Below, piece by piece: positions 42,359 to 51,939 of a DNA stretch of 64,000 nt. Within the stretch, counting starts at the first letter, position 1. Every line of letters begins with the position of its first letter. The notes under the pieces were generated by a model. It made no database searches. It saw nothing but the letters and a program-made list of their open reading frames with translations, and was not told the DNA's origin. The translations under genes were made by a program, and so were the position numbers. The stretch covers positions 186,001 to 250,000 of the forward strand of contig NZ_JAEIJD010000003.1 of NCBI RefSeq assembly GCF_016307205.1, given 5' to 3'. The stretch comes from Pontibaca salina (GTDB lineage Bacteria; Pseudomonadota; Alphaproteobacteria; Rhodobacterales; Rhodobacteraceae).

Positions 42359-43207
42359 ATGACTCCGGATTATCAAGTTGCCGCATTGTGGATTGGGGGC
42401 CGCCTGTCCTTTCTGGAGGAACTGTGCCTGAAATCCTTTGTCGATGCCGGCCAGCATACGGTGCTTTACACTTACGAGGGCGTGGGCAACGTTCCTGATG
42501 GGGTGGAACTGCGCGACGGCAACGACATTCTGCCCAACCCCAATATCGTTCGGCACGGACGCACCGGCAGCCCGGCATTATTTTCCGACCTGTTTCGCTA
42601 TCGTTTACTTGCAAAACTGGACAACACGATCTGGGCCGATACCGACGCCTATTGCTGCAAGCCGTTCACGACCTCAACCGGACATTTCCACGGATACGAG
42701 AAAACCGACGAAGTAAATGGCGGAGTGCTGGGCCTGCCTAATGACAGCGCGACGTTGCGCGCGTTGATTGAGCTCACCTCGGACGAGTACAACATCCCCG
42801 AATGGCTACCGCCCGAGACCATCGCTGAATACGAGGCCGCGAAAGATGCGGGCAAGCCGGTTTCGGCAGGGGACATGCCGTGGGGCATCTGGGGGCCGCA
42901 GGCGCTGACGCATTACTTAAAGAAAACCGGCGAAATCGCACATGCGTTGCCGCAGATTGCACTTTATCCGATCCCATATAAGAAGCGGGGTCTGATGACT
43001 CGTCCGGGCGCGGATCTAAGCGAGATGATCACCGACGAGACATTTTCGATCCATTTCTATGGCCGCCGGATGCGACCACGCCTTTCGGAACGCTTCGGCG
43101 GCATTCCCCGCCCCCGCAGCCTGATCGGCCAGTTGCTGAAGAAACACGGAATCGACCCGACGAAGAACCCGCTGCCAGACCGCATCGGGGCCGCAACACC
43201 CGCATGA
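42359..43207 (+). CDS. GT32-like glycosyltransferase
   Basis: The 282-residue protein has a short GT-A-type sugar-transferase fold: LWIGGRLSFLEELCLKSF at the start and SDLFRYRLLAKLDNTIWADTD with the DxD metal motif (WADTD) near residue 97. HFYGRR closes the domain. The family transfers sugars onto glycans or lipids, so a role in surface polysaccharide is likely. The ATG at 42359 is preferred over an in-frame TTG. Its stop overlaps the start of the damaged hydrolase gene (ATGA). Confidence 0.8.
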   Translation: MTPDYQVAALWIGGRLSFLEELCLKSFVDAGQHTVLYTYEGVGNVPDGVELRDGNDILPNPNIVRHGRTGSPALFSDLFRYRLLAKLDNTIWADTDAYCCKPFTTSTGHFHGYEKTDEVNGGVLGLPNDSATLRALIELTSDEYNIPEWLPPETIAEYEAAKDAGKPVSAGDMPWGIWGPQALTHYLKKTGEIAHALPQIALYPIPYKKRGLMTRPGADLSEMITDETFSIHFYGRRMRPRLSERFGGIPRPRSLIGQLLKKHGIDPTKNPLPDRIGAATPA

Positions 43208-43951
43208 CCATCACCATGCCCAACGCGCAGGCGATGCTTGATTGCATCGGCGGGAAGCCCACAACCTTCGCCGAGCTTGGGGGTTTGGCCGAAGACCTCG
43301 CGCTGGCAGCGTGGCAGCGGCATAGTTGCACGATCCTGCCGGTGGATATCGACCGGCGCGTCCATGGGCGGCTATGCAGCGGCGGCCTTCAGCGCCGCCT
43401 GGCCAGGGGCCGATGTGGTGGCAATCAGCCCGCAATCGACGCTGGACAAGGTGCTGGTCCCGTTCGAGACCCGCTATCGCGCGGCCTGGGGGTTGGATTT
43501 CTCCGGCCCCTATGGCGACGCGGCACAAGCCAGCGCTTCGGCGCGGCGGGTCACAATTCTTTACGACCCGTATGAGCGGCTGGATACCGGCCATGTCGCA
43601 CGTTTCGCCGCACCCAACGTGGTCCGGCTGCGCTGCCCGCTGATGGGGCATCGGCTGGGTTCGTCGCTGTCGCAGATGGGTCTGCTGACGCCGACGATCC
43701 TCGGCGCGCTTTCGGGCAACCTGACACCGGCCGAGTTCTACCGTGCGCTGCGTGTCCGCCACCGCTTTCCCCGCTATCAGCGCGAATTGTTCCACCGCGC
43801 GCTGGCCCGGGGCCGCCCGGATCTGGCCCGCCGGGTCGGGCGCTGGGTGTTGGCGCGCGGCGATCACCGCGCGATCCGACGCGGCATGGCACAGCTGGAA
43901 GCGGACGACCGGCGCCATCAAACAAGACCGGTCAGTCAGTTTGAAGGATAG
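43204..43951 (+). pseudogene. Damaged alpha/beta-hydrolase gene (internal deletion and frameshift)
   Basis: A reading frame opens at 43204 (ATGA-coupled to the glycosyltransferase) with about 50 plausible residues ending near CTILPVDI. Coding then continues in the next frame from about 43350 with the hydrolase nucleophile elbow GASMGGYAA and about 200 further residues (VVAISPQSTLD, ILYDPYERLD, RLRCPLMGHRLGSSL). Only about 50 residues precede the elbow where the neighbouring relative has about 110, so a segment seems lost along with the frame. Assembly error is the alternative. Confidence 0.6.
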
Positions 43952-43963
43952 AAACAGCAGGCA

Positions 43964-44648
43964 CTACTGGTCGAGAGGATCGATCTTATACTTCACTGAT
44001 TTACCGCGAAGTATTTTTACCATCAAACGGGAAAGCTCACCGTTTTTTGATATTGGCTTCAGAACTTCATGGCCGACATTGGGCAACGGGATAAGGTGCA
44101 TCTTTTGATAGCGTGGGCCGATATATTGGAACAAGAACCTGCTGTCGCGCATGATCAAGGGATCAAAAAATACCGTCGGCACTGGGCTTGGCAAAGGTTC
44201 CGGTAAAAGCTCCTCATGGTAAAAAGGCACGTCTTGATAAAGTCAAGATATGAAATGCGGGTGATTGGACAAACGTGGCGAGGCCGCGATTACCTTTGCG
44301 CCTTATGGCCCCGCCAAAATAAAATGCCGCATAGCCGCCCACACTGGCGCCATATGTGCAAATCGTTTCATATCCGCCAAGATAGTCTTTGACCGACGCT
44401 TTAAACGTCTCGCGGGATAGAAGCTGATATTGTGTCTTACGTTTTTGCGCTACATAGATGGTGTCATACCCGGTCGCGAGAGCCCAACGTGTCCCAAAAC
44501 CCTCTGAAGCAAGTCTGCTTTTTATATCGCCAAACGTGATAATTAACCTGCGTGGTTTTTTCGCTCGAAAGTAACCAGTAATACAGAACCCGTCCGAGCG
44601 TGCGATTTCTTGTGTCTCGACCATCAACGTCCTCATAGTTCCGAGCAT
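43964..44648 (-). pseudogene. Frameshifted alpha/beta-hydrolase-like gene
   Basis: Two overlapping minus-strand frames make one protein. The first (44648–44214) runs to TYGASVGGYAAFYFGGA and SPAFHIL, then stops; the second (up to 44230) continues with PFYHEELLPEP, TVFFDPLIMRDSRF and LPNVGHEVL, which would hold the catalytic Asp and His. A one-base shift near 44240 joins them. It is related to the damaged gene it converges with (stops 12 bp apart). This part is less GC-rich than its surroundings, which hints at transfer. Confidence 0.6.
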
Positions 44649-44809
44649 GCGAGCTTGTGCCGGGCTTTTTCACCGTCATGCCGAAGAACTATCGGTTTAC
44701 CGTGCTTGGCATCAAGCCTGCAAAGTGATGCGGCAGCAGATTGGATTTCCGATCATGGGCAATTTGTTGTAGTGAATGACAATCAAATACCTTGATATTT
44801 CGGAAAACC

Positions 44810-47017
44810 ATGATGAAACCCCGTATCATCACCCGTCATTTGGCGTCGCAGAGGCTTGGCGAGGCGCAGCTATTGGATCTGGTCGCAGACACGGCGGCGG
44901 AGCGGGTGCGGTATTTCTTTGCCAAGGGTACAGTGCGTGACGTGGCGCTGGCCGCGGTGTCGAAGCCGGTGCTGGCCGAGGCGATGATCGACGGCGCGCC
45001 GATGTTGATATGCGCTGATCCGGAACCCGGCAGCACCGTTTCGCAGACGGAACCGGAGCTTTTCGCAGGCGATAATGTCACCATCGCCACCCGCAACAAC
45101 GAGCCCGCCGAAACCGTGGCCGCATGGTTGGCCTATCACCATACGCGCTTTGGCCTGACCGGCGCGGTGATCTTTGAGCGCGCTCAAAGCGGCGAGGAGC
45201 CGGGGTTCTGGGACGAAGTCGATGCGCTGTTGCACAAAGCCGGCACGGCGGTGCAGGTTGTCGTGGTGTTCTCGCAGGTGCCGCTGGGCGCGCAGCATAT
45301 GCCGCCGGAATCCCATCCCTTCTGCCTGTCCGAAGCGCCGGGGCGCGACCGAATGGACGTTCCCCCTGCTGATCGCTGGCGCGCGCCCTTGGCCGAAATG
45401 TCGATCTACGAAATCGCGCGGCAGCGGTTCCTCCCCCGCGCGCGCGCCGTTGCGAATTTCGACCTGCATGATCTGTTGCAGCCGCATCAGGCTGGTTCGC
45501 CCTTCGACATGGCTGCGGCATCACCCGGTGTGGCGGTGATGCTAACGGGGCAGCATTGCTATCCCTGGCGGGTGCGCAAGGGGCAAACGCCGAGTTTCGC
45601 TGACCATATCTGCGTCCAGTTCGATAAACCATTGTACCGCCAGCGCTGGTGTGTTGCGCCCGCCACATTACCGCAAGGCGCGTCTCTGAAATGCCTGCAG
45701 GTCTCCGAGACGGCGCGCCAGCCGGGCGGTACGTTCTTCCGCTTCATGGCAATCCGCCATCCGATCAATAGGATCAGCCGGATCGTCCCGAAATCAAGTT
45801 TGGTCGAACAGGACGCGCTTTTGGCGCTGGCTCAAGACATATTCAATGCAAGCCCGGTGCGCGTTCCAGCGATTGATTTCTCCATGCCCGAGCAGACGAA
45901 AGACAATCGAACGGCCATCGTCACCACGATGAAGAACGAGGGGCCGTTCATTTTGGAATGGCTGGCCTATCACCGCGCCATCGGGGTGCAGGATTTCCTT
46001 GTCTATACCAATGATTGCAGTGACGGCACCGACCGGATGTTCGACCTGCTGCAACGCAAGGGGCTGGTCCAGCACCGCGAAAACCCATTCCGACAGGTGA
46101 ACCTGAAACCGCAACACGCTGCTTTACAGGCTGCCGAGCACGAACCCCTGATCCAGAACGCCGACTGGATCATCTGCATGGACGTGGACGAATTCATCAA
46201 TATCAAGACCGGCGAAGGTTTGCTGAGCGATCTTTACGCTGCTATCGGGGATGCCAATATGATCTCGTGCACATGGCGGCTGTTTGGAAACGCAGACATC
46301 GACAGCTTTTGCGACAAACCAACCATTGCGCAGTTCGAGCGCTGCGCCGAGGAGCTGTCACCAAAACCGCATCAGGCTTGGGGCTTCAAAACCCTGTTTC
46401 GCAATACCGGTATCTTCAAGAAACTGGGCGTGCACCGCCCCAAAGGCCTGAACCCGCAGCTTTGGGATCACGTGCGCTGGGTCAACGGCTCCGGCCAGCC
46501 GATGCCAAAACACGAGATCCGCAATGCCTGGCGCTCGACGGTCGAGACCTATGGCTATGATTTGGTGTCGCTCAACCATTACGCGGTGCGCAATTGCGAG
46601 AGCTTTCTGGTCAAGCGCGACCGCGGCCGGGTCAATCACGTGGACCGCGATCAGGGGCTGGCCTATTGGTTCCGGATGAACAACAACGCCACCACCGACC
46701 GCTCGATCCAGCGTCATCTTCCCAAGATGCAACGAAAATTGGAAAAATTGCTGTCAGACCCCGAGATCGCCCAGCAACACCACGCCTGTGTTGTGGCTCA
46801 CGAGGCGAAGATCTCCGAACTGAAACAGGACCCCGAGCAGCAAGCGTTTTATCAGGAGCTGACCGGCGCGCGAATGAAAAAACTGTCGCGGATGCACCGG
46901 CACTTTGGCGCAAATGTATTCCTTTCTGGCCCGGATGCGATACCTGAAGAGGTCGTGTGGACCGATCACGATGAAAGGTTTTTCTTTACCGTGGAGAAGG
47001 CGAAAACCAACCACTGA
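44810..47017 (+). CDS. Two-module GT2/GT92-like glycosyltransferase
   Basis: The 735-residue protein has a complete C-terminal glycosyltransferase module: TAIVTTMKNEGPFILEWLAY at about 369–388, YTNDCSDGTDRMF, and the metal motif CMDVDEF at 457–463. The N-terminal half looks like a worn copy, with NVTIATRNNEPAETVAAWLA at about 89–108 and FDLHD in place of the metal motif at about 217–221. It probably acts in surface-glycan assembly together with the GT32-like gene. Start is ATG at 44810 or 44813. Confidence 0.82.
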   Translation: MMKPRIITRHLASQRLGEAQLLDLVADTAAERVRYFFAKGTVRDVALAAVSKPVLAEAMIDGAPMLICADPEPGSTVSQTEPELFAGDNVTIATRNNEPAETVAAWLAYHHTRFGLTGAVIFERAQSGEEPGFWDEVDALLHKAGTAVQVVVVFSQVPLGAQHMPPESHPFCLSEAPGRDRMDVPPADRWRAPLAEMSIYEIARQRFLPRARAVANFDLHDLLQPHQAGSPFDMAAASPGVAVMLTGQHCYPWRVRKGQTPSFADHICVQFDKPLYRQRWCVAPATLPQGASLKCLQVSETARQPGGTFFRFMAIRHPINRISRIVPKSSLVEQDALLALAQDIFNASPVRVPAIDFSMPEQTKDNRTAIVTTMKNEGPFILEWLAYHRAIGVQDFLVYTNDCSDGTDRMFDLLQRKGLVQHRENPFRQVNLKPQHAALQAAEHEPLIQNADWIICMDVDEFINIKTGEGLLSDLYAAIGDANMISCTWRLFGNADIDSFCDKPTIAQFERCAEELSPKPHQAWGFKTLFRNTGIFKKLGVHRPKGLNPQLWDHVRWVNGSGQPMPKHEIRNAWRSTVETYGYDLVSLNHYAVRNCESFLVKRDRGRVNHVDRDQGLAYWFRMNNNATTDRSIQRHLPKMQRKLEKLLSDPEIAQQHHACVVAHEAKISELKQDPEQQAFYQELTGARMKKLSRMHRHFGANVFLSGPDAIPEEVVWTDHDERFFFTVEKAKTNH

Positions 47018-47491
47018 GCTTTCCTCCCGGTTTCTGCGCGCGGAAATGCGAGTCGCTGACGTCGCGACCGCTGGCAGCGGGGTGATCTCAGCACCCGACG
47101 GCTCATCTACATCTGGCGGGCGGGATGTATTTTCGGCCTCGAAGGGCTGGGATCAAGAAAGTGGTCATCGGCCTCGCTGAAGGCGACCGCGAAAGCTCCA
47201 AGTGGGCGGGGCGTTATTGCTCGATCGATAACGGCGTGGCCTCACCCAAGCTCCTGTGCTTGAAATTGCCGGTGGCGCTTTTGGGTTCTGCACAGATCTG
47301 TGCCTTGCCATGGTGTTCAAACCGATAGTGTCAGTTCAAAACAAATGGCGCAAACCCCATGCCTGTGATCATTGAAGGGATTGAATTCAAGGACGGAATC
47401 AAGCAACTTCAAAATGCCGCCTGATCACGCCGTCACCAACTTTCGGTCCTTGCCCGCATCCTACCATGAACACAAATGGAGGACATTTCTC
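47018..47491. other. 473-bp stretch with no recognisable gene
   Basis: Short frames exist (for example 47125–47328 on the plus strand), but none has a ribosome-binding site or a family signature. The promoter of dadA should lie at its right end. Confidence 0.6.
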
Positions 47492-48751
47492 ATGAAAGTT
47501 GTCGTTATGGGTGCAGGCGTTATTGGCGTCACCACCGCCTATTATCTTGCCAAACAGGGCGCAGAGGTCGTGGTCATCGATCGTCAGGCCGGACCGGGGC
47601 AGGAAACCAGCTATGCCAATGCGGGCCAGTTGAGTTATGGTATGACCTCGCCCTGGGCTGCGCCCGGTATCCCGGTGAAGGCGGTCAAATGGCTGTTCAT
47701 GAAGCGCCGTCCGCTGTTTATCTGGCCCCTGATCAGCCCGACCATGTGGAAATGGTGCGTCTCGATGGTGCGCAATTGCAATGAGGACAGCTATCGCATC
47801 AACAAGGGCCGCATGGTGCGTGTCTCAAGCTATTCGCGCGATGTCATGCCCGAACTGATCGCCGAAACCGGCATAGAATACGACGGACGTGCGCAGGGCA
47901 CTTTGCAGCTTTTCCGGACGGTCAAGCAGATGACGGGCTCGAAGGCGGATCAGGACATTCTGGCCGACTACGATTCCCCCTACGAGGTGCTTGGCCGCGA
48001 TGCCTGTATCGAGGTTGAACCCGCCTTGGCCGAGGTACGAGACAAATTTGTCGGGGGCCTGCGCCTGCTTGCCGACCGTACCGGCGACTGCCAGATGTTC
48101 ACGATCGCGCTGACCAAAAAATGCCTCGAGATGGGGGTGGAATTCAAATACGGACAGGCGATCCAGTCTATCGCCATCGAGGGTGGCAAAGTCGCGGGTG
48201 TAGACACGGAAATCAGCGGGCGGATCACAGGCGATGCCTATGTCTGCGCCATGGGCAGCTATGCGGTGAAGGTGCTGACCCCAATTGGCATCAAGCTGCC
48301 AGTCTATCCGATCAAGGGCTACTCTGTTACCCTGCCGGTTACCAATGACGAATTTGCCCCCCAGTCCACGATTATGGACGAAACCCACAAAGTCGCGATC
48401 ACTCGTTTGGGCGACCGCATCCGGGTGGCGGGCACGGCGGAAATTGCCGGATATTCCAAACGCCTCGGCCCTCATGCTACCGACACGGTGAAACATGTCA
48501 TCGGCGATCTGTTCCCCAAGGGGGGCGACATTTCCAAGGCCGAAGGTTGGACCGGCCTGCGGCCGATGACCCCCGATGGAACACCTGTTCTGGGGCCGAC
48601 GAAATACGACAACCTGTTCCTGAACACGGGGCACGGAACGCTGGGCTGGACGATGGCCTGCGGTTCGGGCCGCGCCGTGGCGGATGTGGTGCTGGGCAAA
48701 ACACCGGAAATCTCCTTCGACGGGCTCACCGCAGCGCGTTACGCACGCTGA
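47492..48751 (+). CDS. dadA: D-amino acid dehydrogenase
   Basis: DadA oxidatively deaminates D-amino acids, mainly D-alanine, and feeds electrons to the respiratory chain. The 419-residue flavoprotein starts with the FAD motif VVVMGAGVIGVTTAYYL and has SYANAGQLSYGMTSPWAAPG, PVYPIKGYSVTLP and GWTGLRPMTPDGTPVLGP. GGAGG lies about 10 nt before the ATG. No alanine racemase gene is adjacent. Confidence 0.93.
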   Translation: MKVVVMGAGVIGVTTAYYLAKQGAEVVVIDRQAGPGQETSYANAGQLSYGMTSPWAAPGIPVKAVKWLFMKRRPLFIWPLISPTMWKWCVSMVRNCNEDSYRINKGRMVRVSSYSRDVMPELIAETGIEYDGRAQGTLQLFRTVKQMTGSKADQDILADYDSPYEVLGRDACIEVEPALAEVRDKFVGGLRLLADRTGDCQMFTIALTKKCLEMGVEFKYGQAIQSIAIEGGKVAGVDTEISGRITGDAYVCAMGSYAVKVLTPIGIKLPVYPIKGYSVTLPVTNDEFAPQSTIMDETHKVAITRLGDRIRVAGTAEIAGYSKRLGPHATDTVKHVIGDLFPKGGDISKAEGWTGLRPMTPDGTPVLGPTKYDNLFLNTGHGTLGWTMACGSGRAVADVVLGKTPEISFDGLTAARYAR

Positions 48752-49316
48752 ACTTGGCCTTGACGACCAGCCAGACCCAATTCTTGGCGCGGCTGCTTGC
48801 CTCGTTGGCAGCGCAGCGTCGGGTAATGCAGCGCCATCGCAACATCGTGTAGCAGATATGGGAGAGCATGCAGGACGAGACGAGTTGCCATGTAAGGTCC
48901 AATCTGATCTGGCATTCGCGCCTGCCACCCTGAATGCAAAAAGGATCTCTTTGGGCAGAAACGACCCCTCATGCCTAAACGCGTCTAAGGTCCCCGAGTG
49001 CGACTGGTATTCGCGAAGAATCCCCACGACCTCGCAATTTTGGGTTGGGGCCAACACCCGTCGTTTGGCCCGTGATCTGACTGGCTTTAACCGCTCGAAG
49101 CTTTCGTGGGCGGGTCCACAGTCTATAAATCAGTCGCCCAAAATCGACGTTGGCGTCGGAATTTGGCGCGCAAAACTACTTGATTGCCCCTATACTTGGC
49201 ATGCGGCGAGGGCGACAGTCTTCAAGTTTCGGGTATCGACCGAAGCAAAGACGCGCTCCCGAGAATGTCGACGTCAGCGTCATATCCTAGACCGCGACGC
49301 TTTTGGGGATACGAAG
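48752..49316. other. 565-bp stretch with no recognisable gene
   Basis: Frames crossing this region extend from dadA or run into the cytochrome gene, and lack a signature or start signal. I see no tRNA or repeat. Its length is unusual for this compact window and may mark an eroded gene. Confidence 0.6.
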
Positions 49317-50156
49317 ATGGTGAAGATCAGTCTCGTCTCAGCGCTGCTTTCAATCACAGCCAGCACGCTTCCGGCCTACGCCGACGACTTGGTCGAGCGC
49401 GGCGCTTATCTCGTGAAACACGTTGCGGCCTGTGGCAACTGCCATTCGCCGCTTGATGCCACCGGAGAGATCGCCGGTAAGGAACTATCGGGCCGCTTTG
49501 TGATTTCGACGCCAGGTTTCGACGCCTATGCACCTAACATCACTCCTGCAGGGATCGGTGGCTGGTCTGATGAAGAACTTTCTATCGCAATCCGCGAGGG
49601 CATTCGCCCGGATGGCACCTTGATCGGTCCGCCAATGCCGATCGAACTCTACCGACGCCTTTCGGACAGCGACCTCGCGGCGATAATTGCCTATTTGCGG
49701 ACTGTTCCCGCCGTCGAGAGCGATCTACCCCGCTCACGCTACCGGATAGAGCTGCCCAGCAGCTACGGCCCTCCGGTCAGTTTCGTTGCGGATGTCGCGC
49801 CGGGCGAAACGGTCGAATACGGCGCTTATCTGGCAGGCCCAGTCGCCCATTGTATCGAGTGCCACACACCAATGACGGAGGCCGGCCATTTCGACTATGC
49901 CTCACGGCTTGGCGCCGGTGGCCAGATCTTGGAAGGACCTTGGGGCATCGCCGTCACCGCCAACCTGACATCCGCCCCGGATGCGCTCGCTCGCTGGAGC
50001 GACGAAGAAGTCATCAACATGATCCGAACCGGCCACCGGCCAGATGGATCGGCTATGGCAGGGCCGATGGGTTATAGCTTTTACAGGGGAATGGCTGAGC
50101 AAGACGTGCGCGCGATCGTTGCTTATCTCAGGACTCTGCCGGCGCGCGTTCCCTGA
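49317..50156 (+). CDS. Di-haem cytochrome c
   Basis: The 279-residue periplasmic protein has a signal peptide (cleavage near AYA-DD) and two class I cytochrome c domains with haem sites CGNCH (39–43) and CIECH (179–183). Candidate axial Met residues are Met107 (GPPMP) and one in AGPMGY. It resembles the cytochrome subunits of membrane alcohol, aldehyde or sugar dehydrogenases, but no dehydrogenase gene is adjacent. The electron donor is unknown. Confidence 0.88.
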   Translation: MVKISLVSALLSITASTLPAYADDLVERGAYLVKHVAACGNCHSPLDATGEIAGKELSGRFVISTPGFDAYAPNITPAGIGGWSDEELSIAIREGIRPDGTLIGPPMPIELYRRLSDSDLAAIIAYLRTVPAVESDLPRSRYRIELPSSYGPPVSFVADVAPGETVEYGAYLAGPVAHCIECHTPMTEAGHFDYASRLGAGGQILEGPWGIAVTANLTSAPDALARWSDEEVINMIRTGHRPDGSAMAGPMGYSFYRGMAEQDVRAIVAYLRTLPARVP

Positions 50157-50435
50157 CCCACATAACCTCATTAAGCCTGGGGAGCCACACGACCGGTACC
50201 AAGGCCGTCGGGCAAGTCTGCGACCTGTTGACCAAAGCGGGGCGCTATAACTTCTTTAAGGCCGCAGGTTATGAAACCGCGTTAGCGCAACATGGTCTAA
50301 CGACCCGCTCGCTCGTTGTTAATCGGGAGTGTCAGAGCGCCGACCCTCTGCCAAATCTTAACTCTTGAACCTGCTTGCGGTTCTATAAAGCTTGCTCCGA
50401 CGCACGGGTGCGAATGTGTCCGGCGCCGAGAGGTA

Positions 50436-51929
50436 TTATTTTTCTGGCTCGTCCTTTGGTCGATCAGCCTCGTCCCCTTTTTCCAGCGCCGATACGTCAA
50501 CAAGGTTGGCGTCGGGAATATCTTTATGATCCGGCGCAGGCTCTGAACTATCGGGCTTGCCGACGATCAGAGGTAGCAGATGCGCGCCGGTGGCCGATGC
50601 ATAGTGCTGCGCTTCGGGGGTTTCCCAGCTCAATGTGTCAAAGCTCTCGCAATTGGTGCAGATCGGTGTCCAATCACCGTGGATATGCTGGCAATTCGTG
50701 CAGACCCATTGCGGGCCACGCGGGGCGCTCAGCGCTTTGGTCAACCACCCATGCACCACCGCGTCCGATGCGCCTTCGCCACGTTCGATGGCCGCCATCA
50801 AGGTCAGCGCGCGCGCGTCTGCGGCGGCATGCGGGAGATCGCCAAGCGCGCGACGGGCCTCGGGGAAATCTTCGGCGGCAATGTGCAGTTCGGCCCGCAA
50901 CAGGCGGGTTTCAGGGTGGTCGGGGTGAAGCCGCGTCAGCGCAGTAAAGCGTTTGATGCGCTCGATTGGCGTTTCGTCAGGTTTGATCTCGGCAAAGGCT
51001 GCCGCCAGATCGGGATGCGGCTGAACATCCCACGCCTTTCTTAAGATACGCGTGGCATTGCGCGGCTTGTTGCGGGCAAGATAGGAGCGCGCTGCCATTG
51101 CCGCTGCCGGGACCAGATCAGGTGACAGGCGGTTTGCCTCGATCGCCTTCTCGCGCGCCTCGATTGTGGCCTCTTCGTCGATCACGTCGCGCGCCTCGGA
51201 CAGGGCCAGAACCGCGTCACGGCGGGTATGGACATCGCGCGGCAGCGTACCGGATTTCAGCTTGGCATTCAGGGTGCTGCGCGCACCAGCCCAATCGTGC
51301 GCCTGCGCCTGAAGTTTTAGAAGAAGATCTTGCGTTTCCTCGTGCTTTGGCTTCAGGGCGAACGCCTTTTCGGCCAGTTTGCGCGCGGTTTCAGTATCCC
51401 CGTCGGCGACCTTCTGCTTGAGGATACCGCGAATTCCGACAAAGCGGGTGCGTTCATCCGCCACCAGTTTTTGATAGGTCTCGGTTGCGGTGGCGCGATC
51501 ACCGGCAAGTTCCGCCGCCTGCGCCTTGAGCAGATTGGTCAGCGCCGGTTGTTTGAGATATTTTTCGGCCTTTTTGGCCTTGTTCAGCGCCAACCGCCCC
51601 TCACCCGAAGCCAGAGCCATCAACCCGTCGGCCAGCGCCTGAAATCCACGCTGTTCACGGCTGCGGTCAAAGTAACGTGACAGAGCAGTTTCATCGCCGC
51701 TCAGGAACCTTAGAACCGCGCCCAGCAATGCCAGCAATTTCAATAAGACCCAGACCGCCACAATCAGCAGCAGCCCGGCGATGACCGATTGCAACGGCCC
51801 TAATGTGTATTCCGTGCCTGCCACGGTGATCTGCACACCGCCGTCGGTTTCCAGAAGATAGCTCGCGCCCAGCGCCAATGCGGCGGTGATCGCCACGAAA
51901 ACCAGGATCTTGATCAGGGACCAAAGCAT
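50436..51929 (-). CDS. HemY-like TPR membrane protein with C-terminal rubredoxin-like zinc ribbon
   Basis: The 497-residue protein has two N-terminal transmembrane helices (about 5–24 and 44–70), the HemY N-terminal domain, TPR-like helices to about residue 390 and a Cys4 site at 410, 413, 424 and 427 (WVCTNCQ, PICTNC). The acidic tail is disordered. HemY proteins are linked to late haem synthesis only by genetics. The membrane–TPR–rubredoxin order also resembles LapB, which controls lipopolysaccharide synthesis. It follows the mitofilin gene by 10 bp. Confidence 0.85.
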   Translation of the reverse strand: MLWSLIKILVFVAITAALALGASYLLETDGGVQITVAGTEYTLGPLQSVIAGLLLIVAVWVLLKLLALLGAVLRFLSGDETALSRYFDRSREQRGFQALADGLMALASGEGRLALNKAKKAEKYLKQPALTNLLKAQAAELAGDRATATETYQKLVADERTRFVGIRGILKQKVADGDTETARKLAEKAFALKPKHEETQDLLLKLQAQAHDWAGARSTLNAKLKSGTLPRDVHTRRDAVLALSEARDVIDEEATIEAREKAIEANRLSPDLVPAAAMAARSYLARNKPRNATRILRKAWDVQPHPDLAAAFAEIKPDETPIERIKRFTALTRLHPDHPETRLLRAELHIAAEDFPEARRALGDLPHAAADARALTLMAAIERGEGASDAVVHGWLTKALSAPRGPQWVCTNCQHIHGDWTPICTNCESFDTLSWETPEAQHYASATGAHLLPLIVGKPDSSEPAPDHKDIPDANLVDVSALEKGDEADRPKDEPEK

Positions 51930-51939
51930 GGGACGTCCT

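Noticed and set aside
40723-42360. Long open frame (545 codons) antisense to metH
   Set aside because: High GC at third positions keeps the opposite strand open. It has no ribosome-binding site, and the plus strand encodes an unmistakable MetH.
47125-47328. Possible transposase remnant (IKKVVIGLAEGDRESSKW)
   Set aside because: The resemblance is short and not specific; no terminal inverted repeats or target duplications are visible.
47825-49057. 410-codon minus-strand frame opposite dadA
   Set aside because: A shadow of dadA; it continues into non-coding DNA and shows no family signature.
50157-50435. tRNA gene in the gap after the cytochrome c gene
   Set aside because: No cloverleaf or T-arm pattern could be found.
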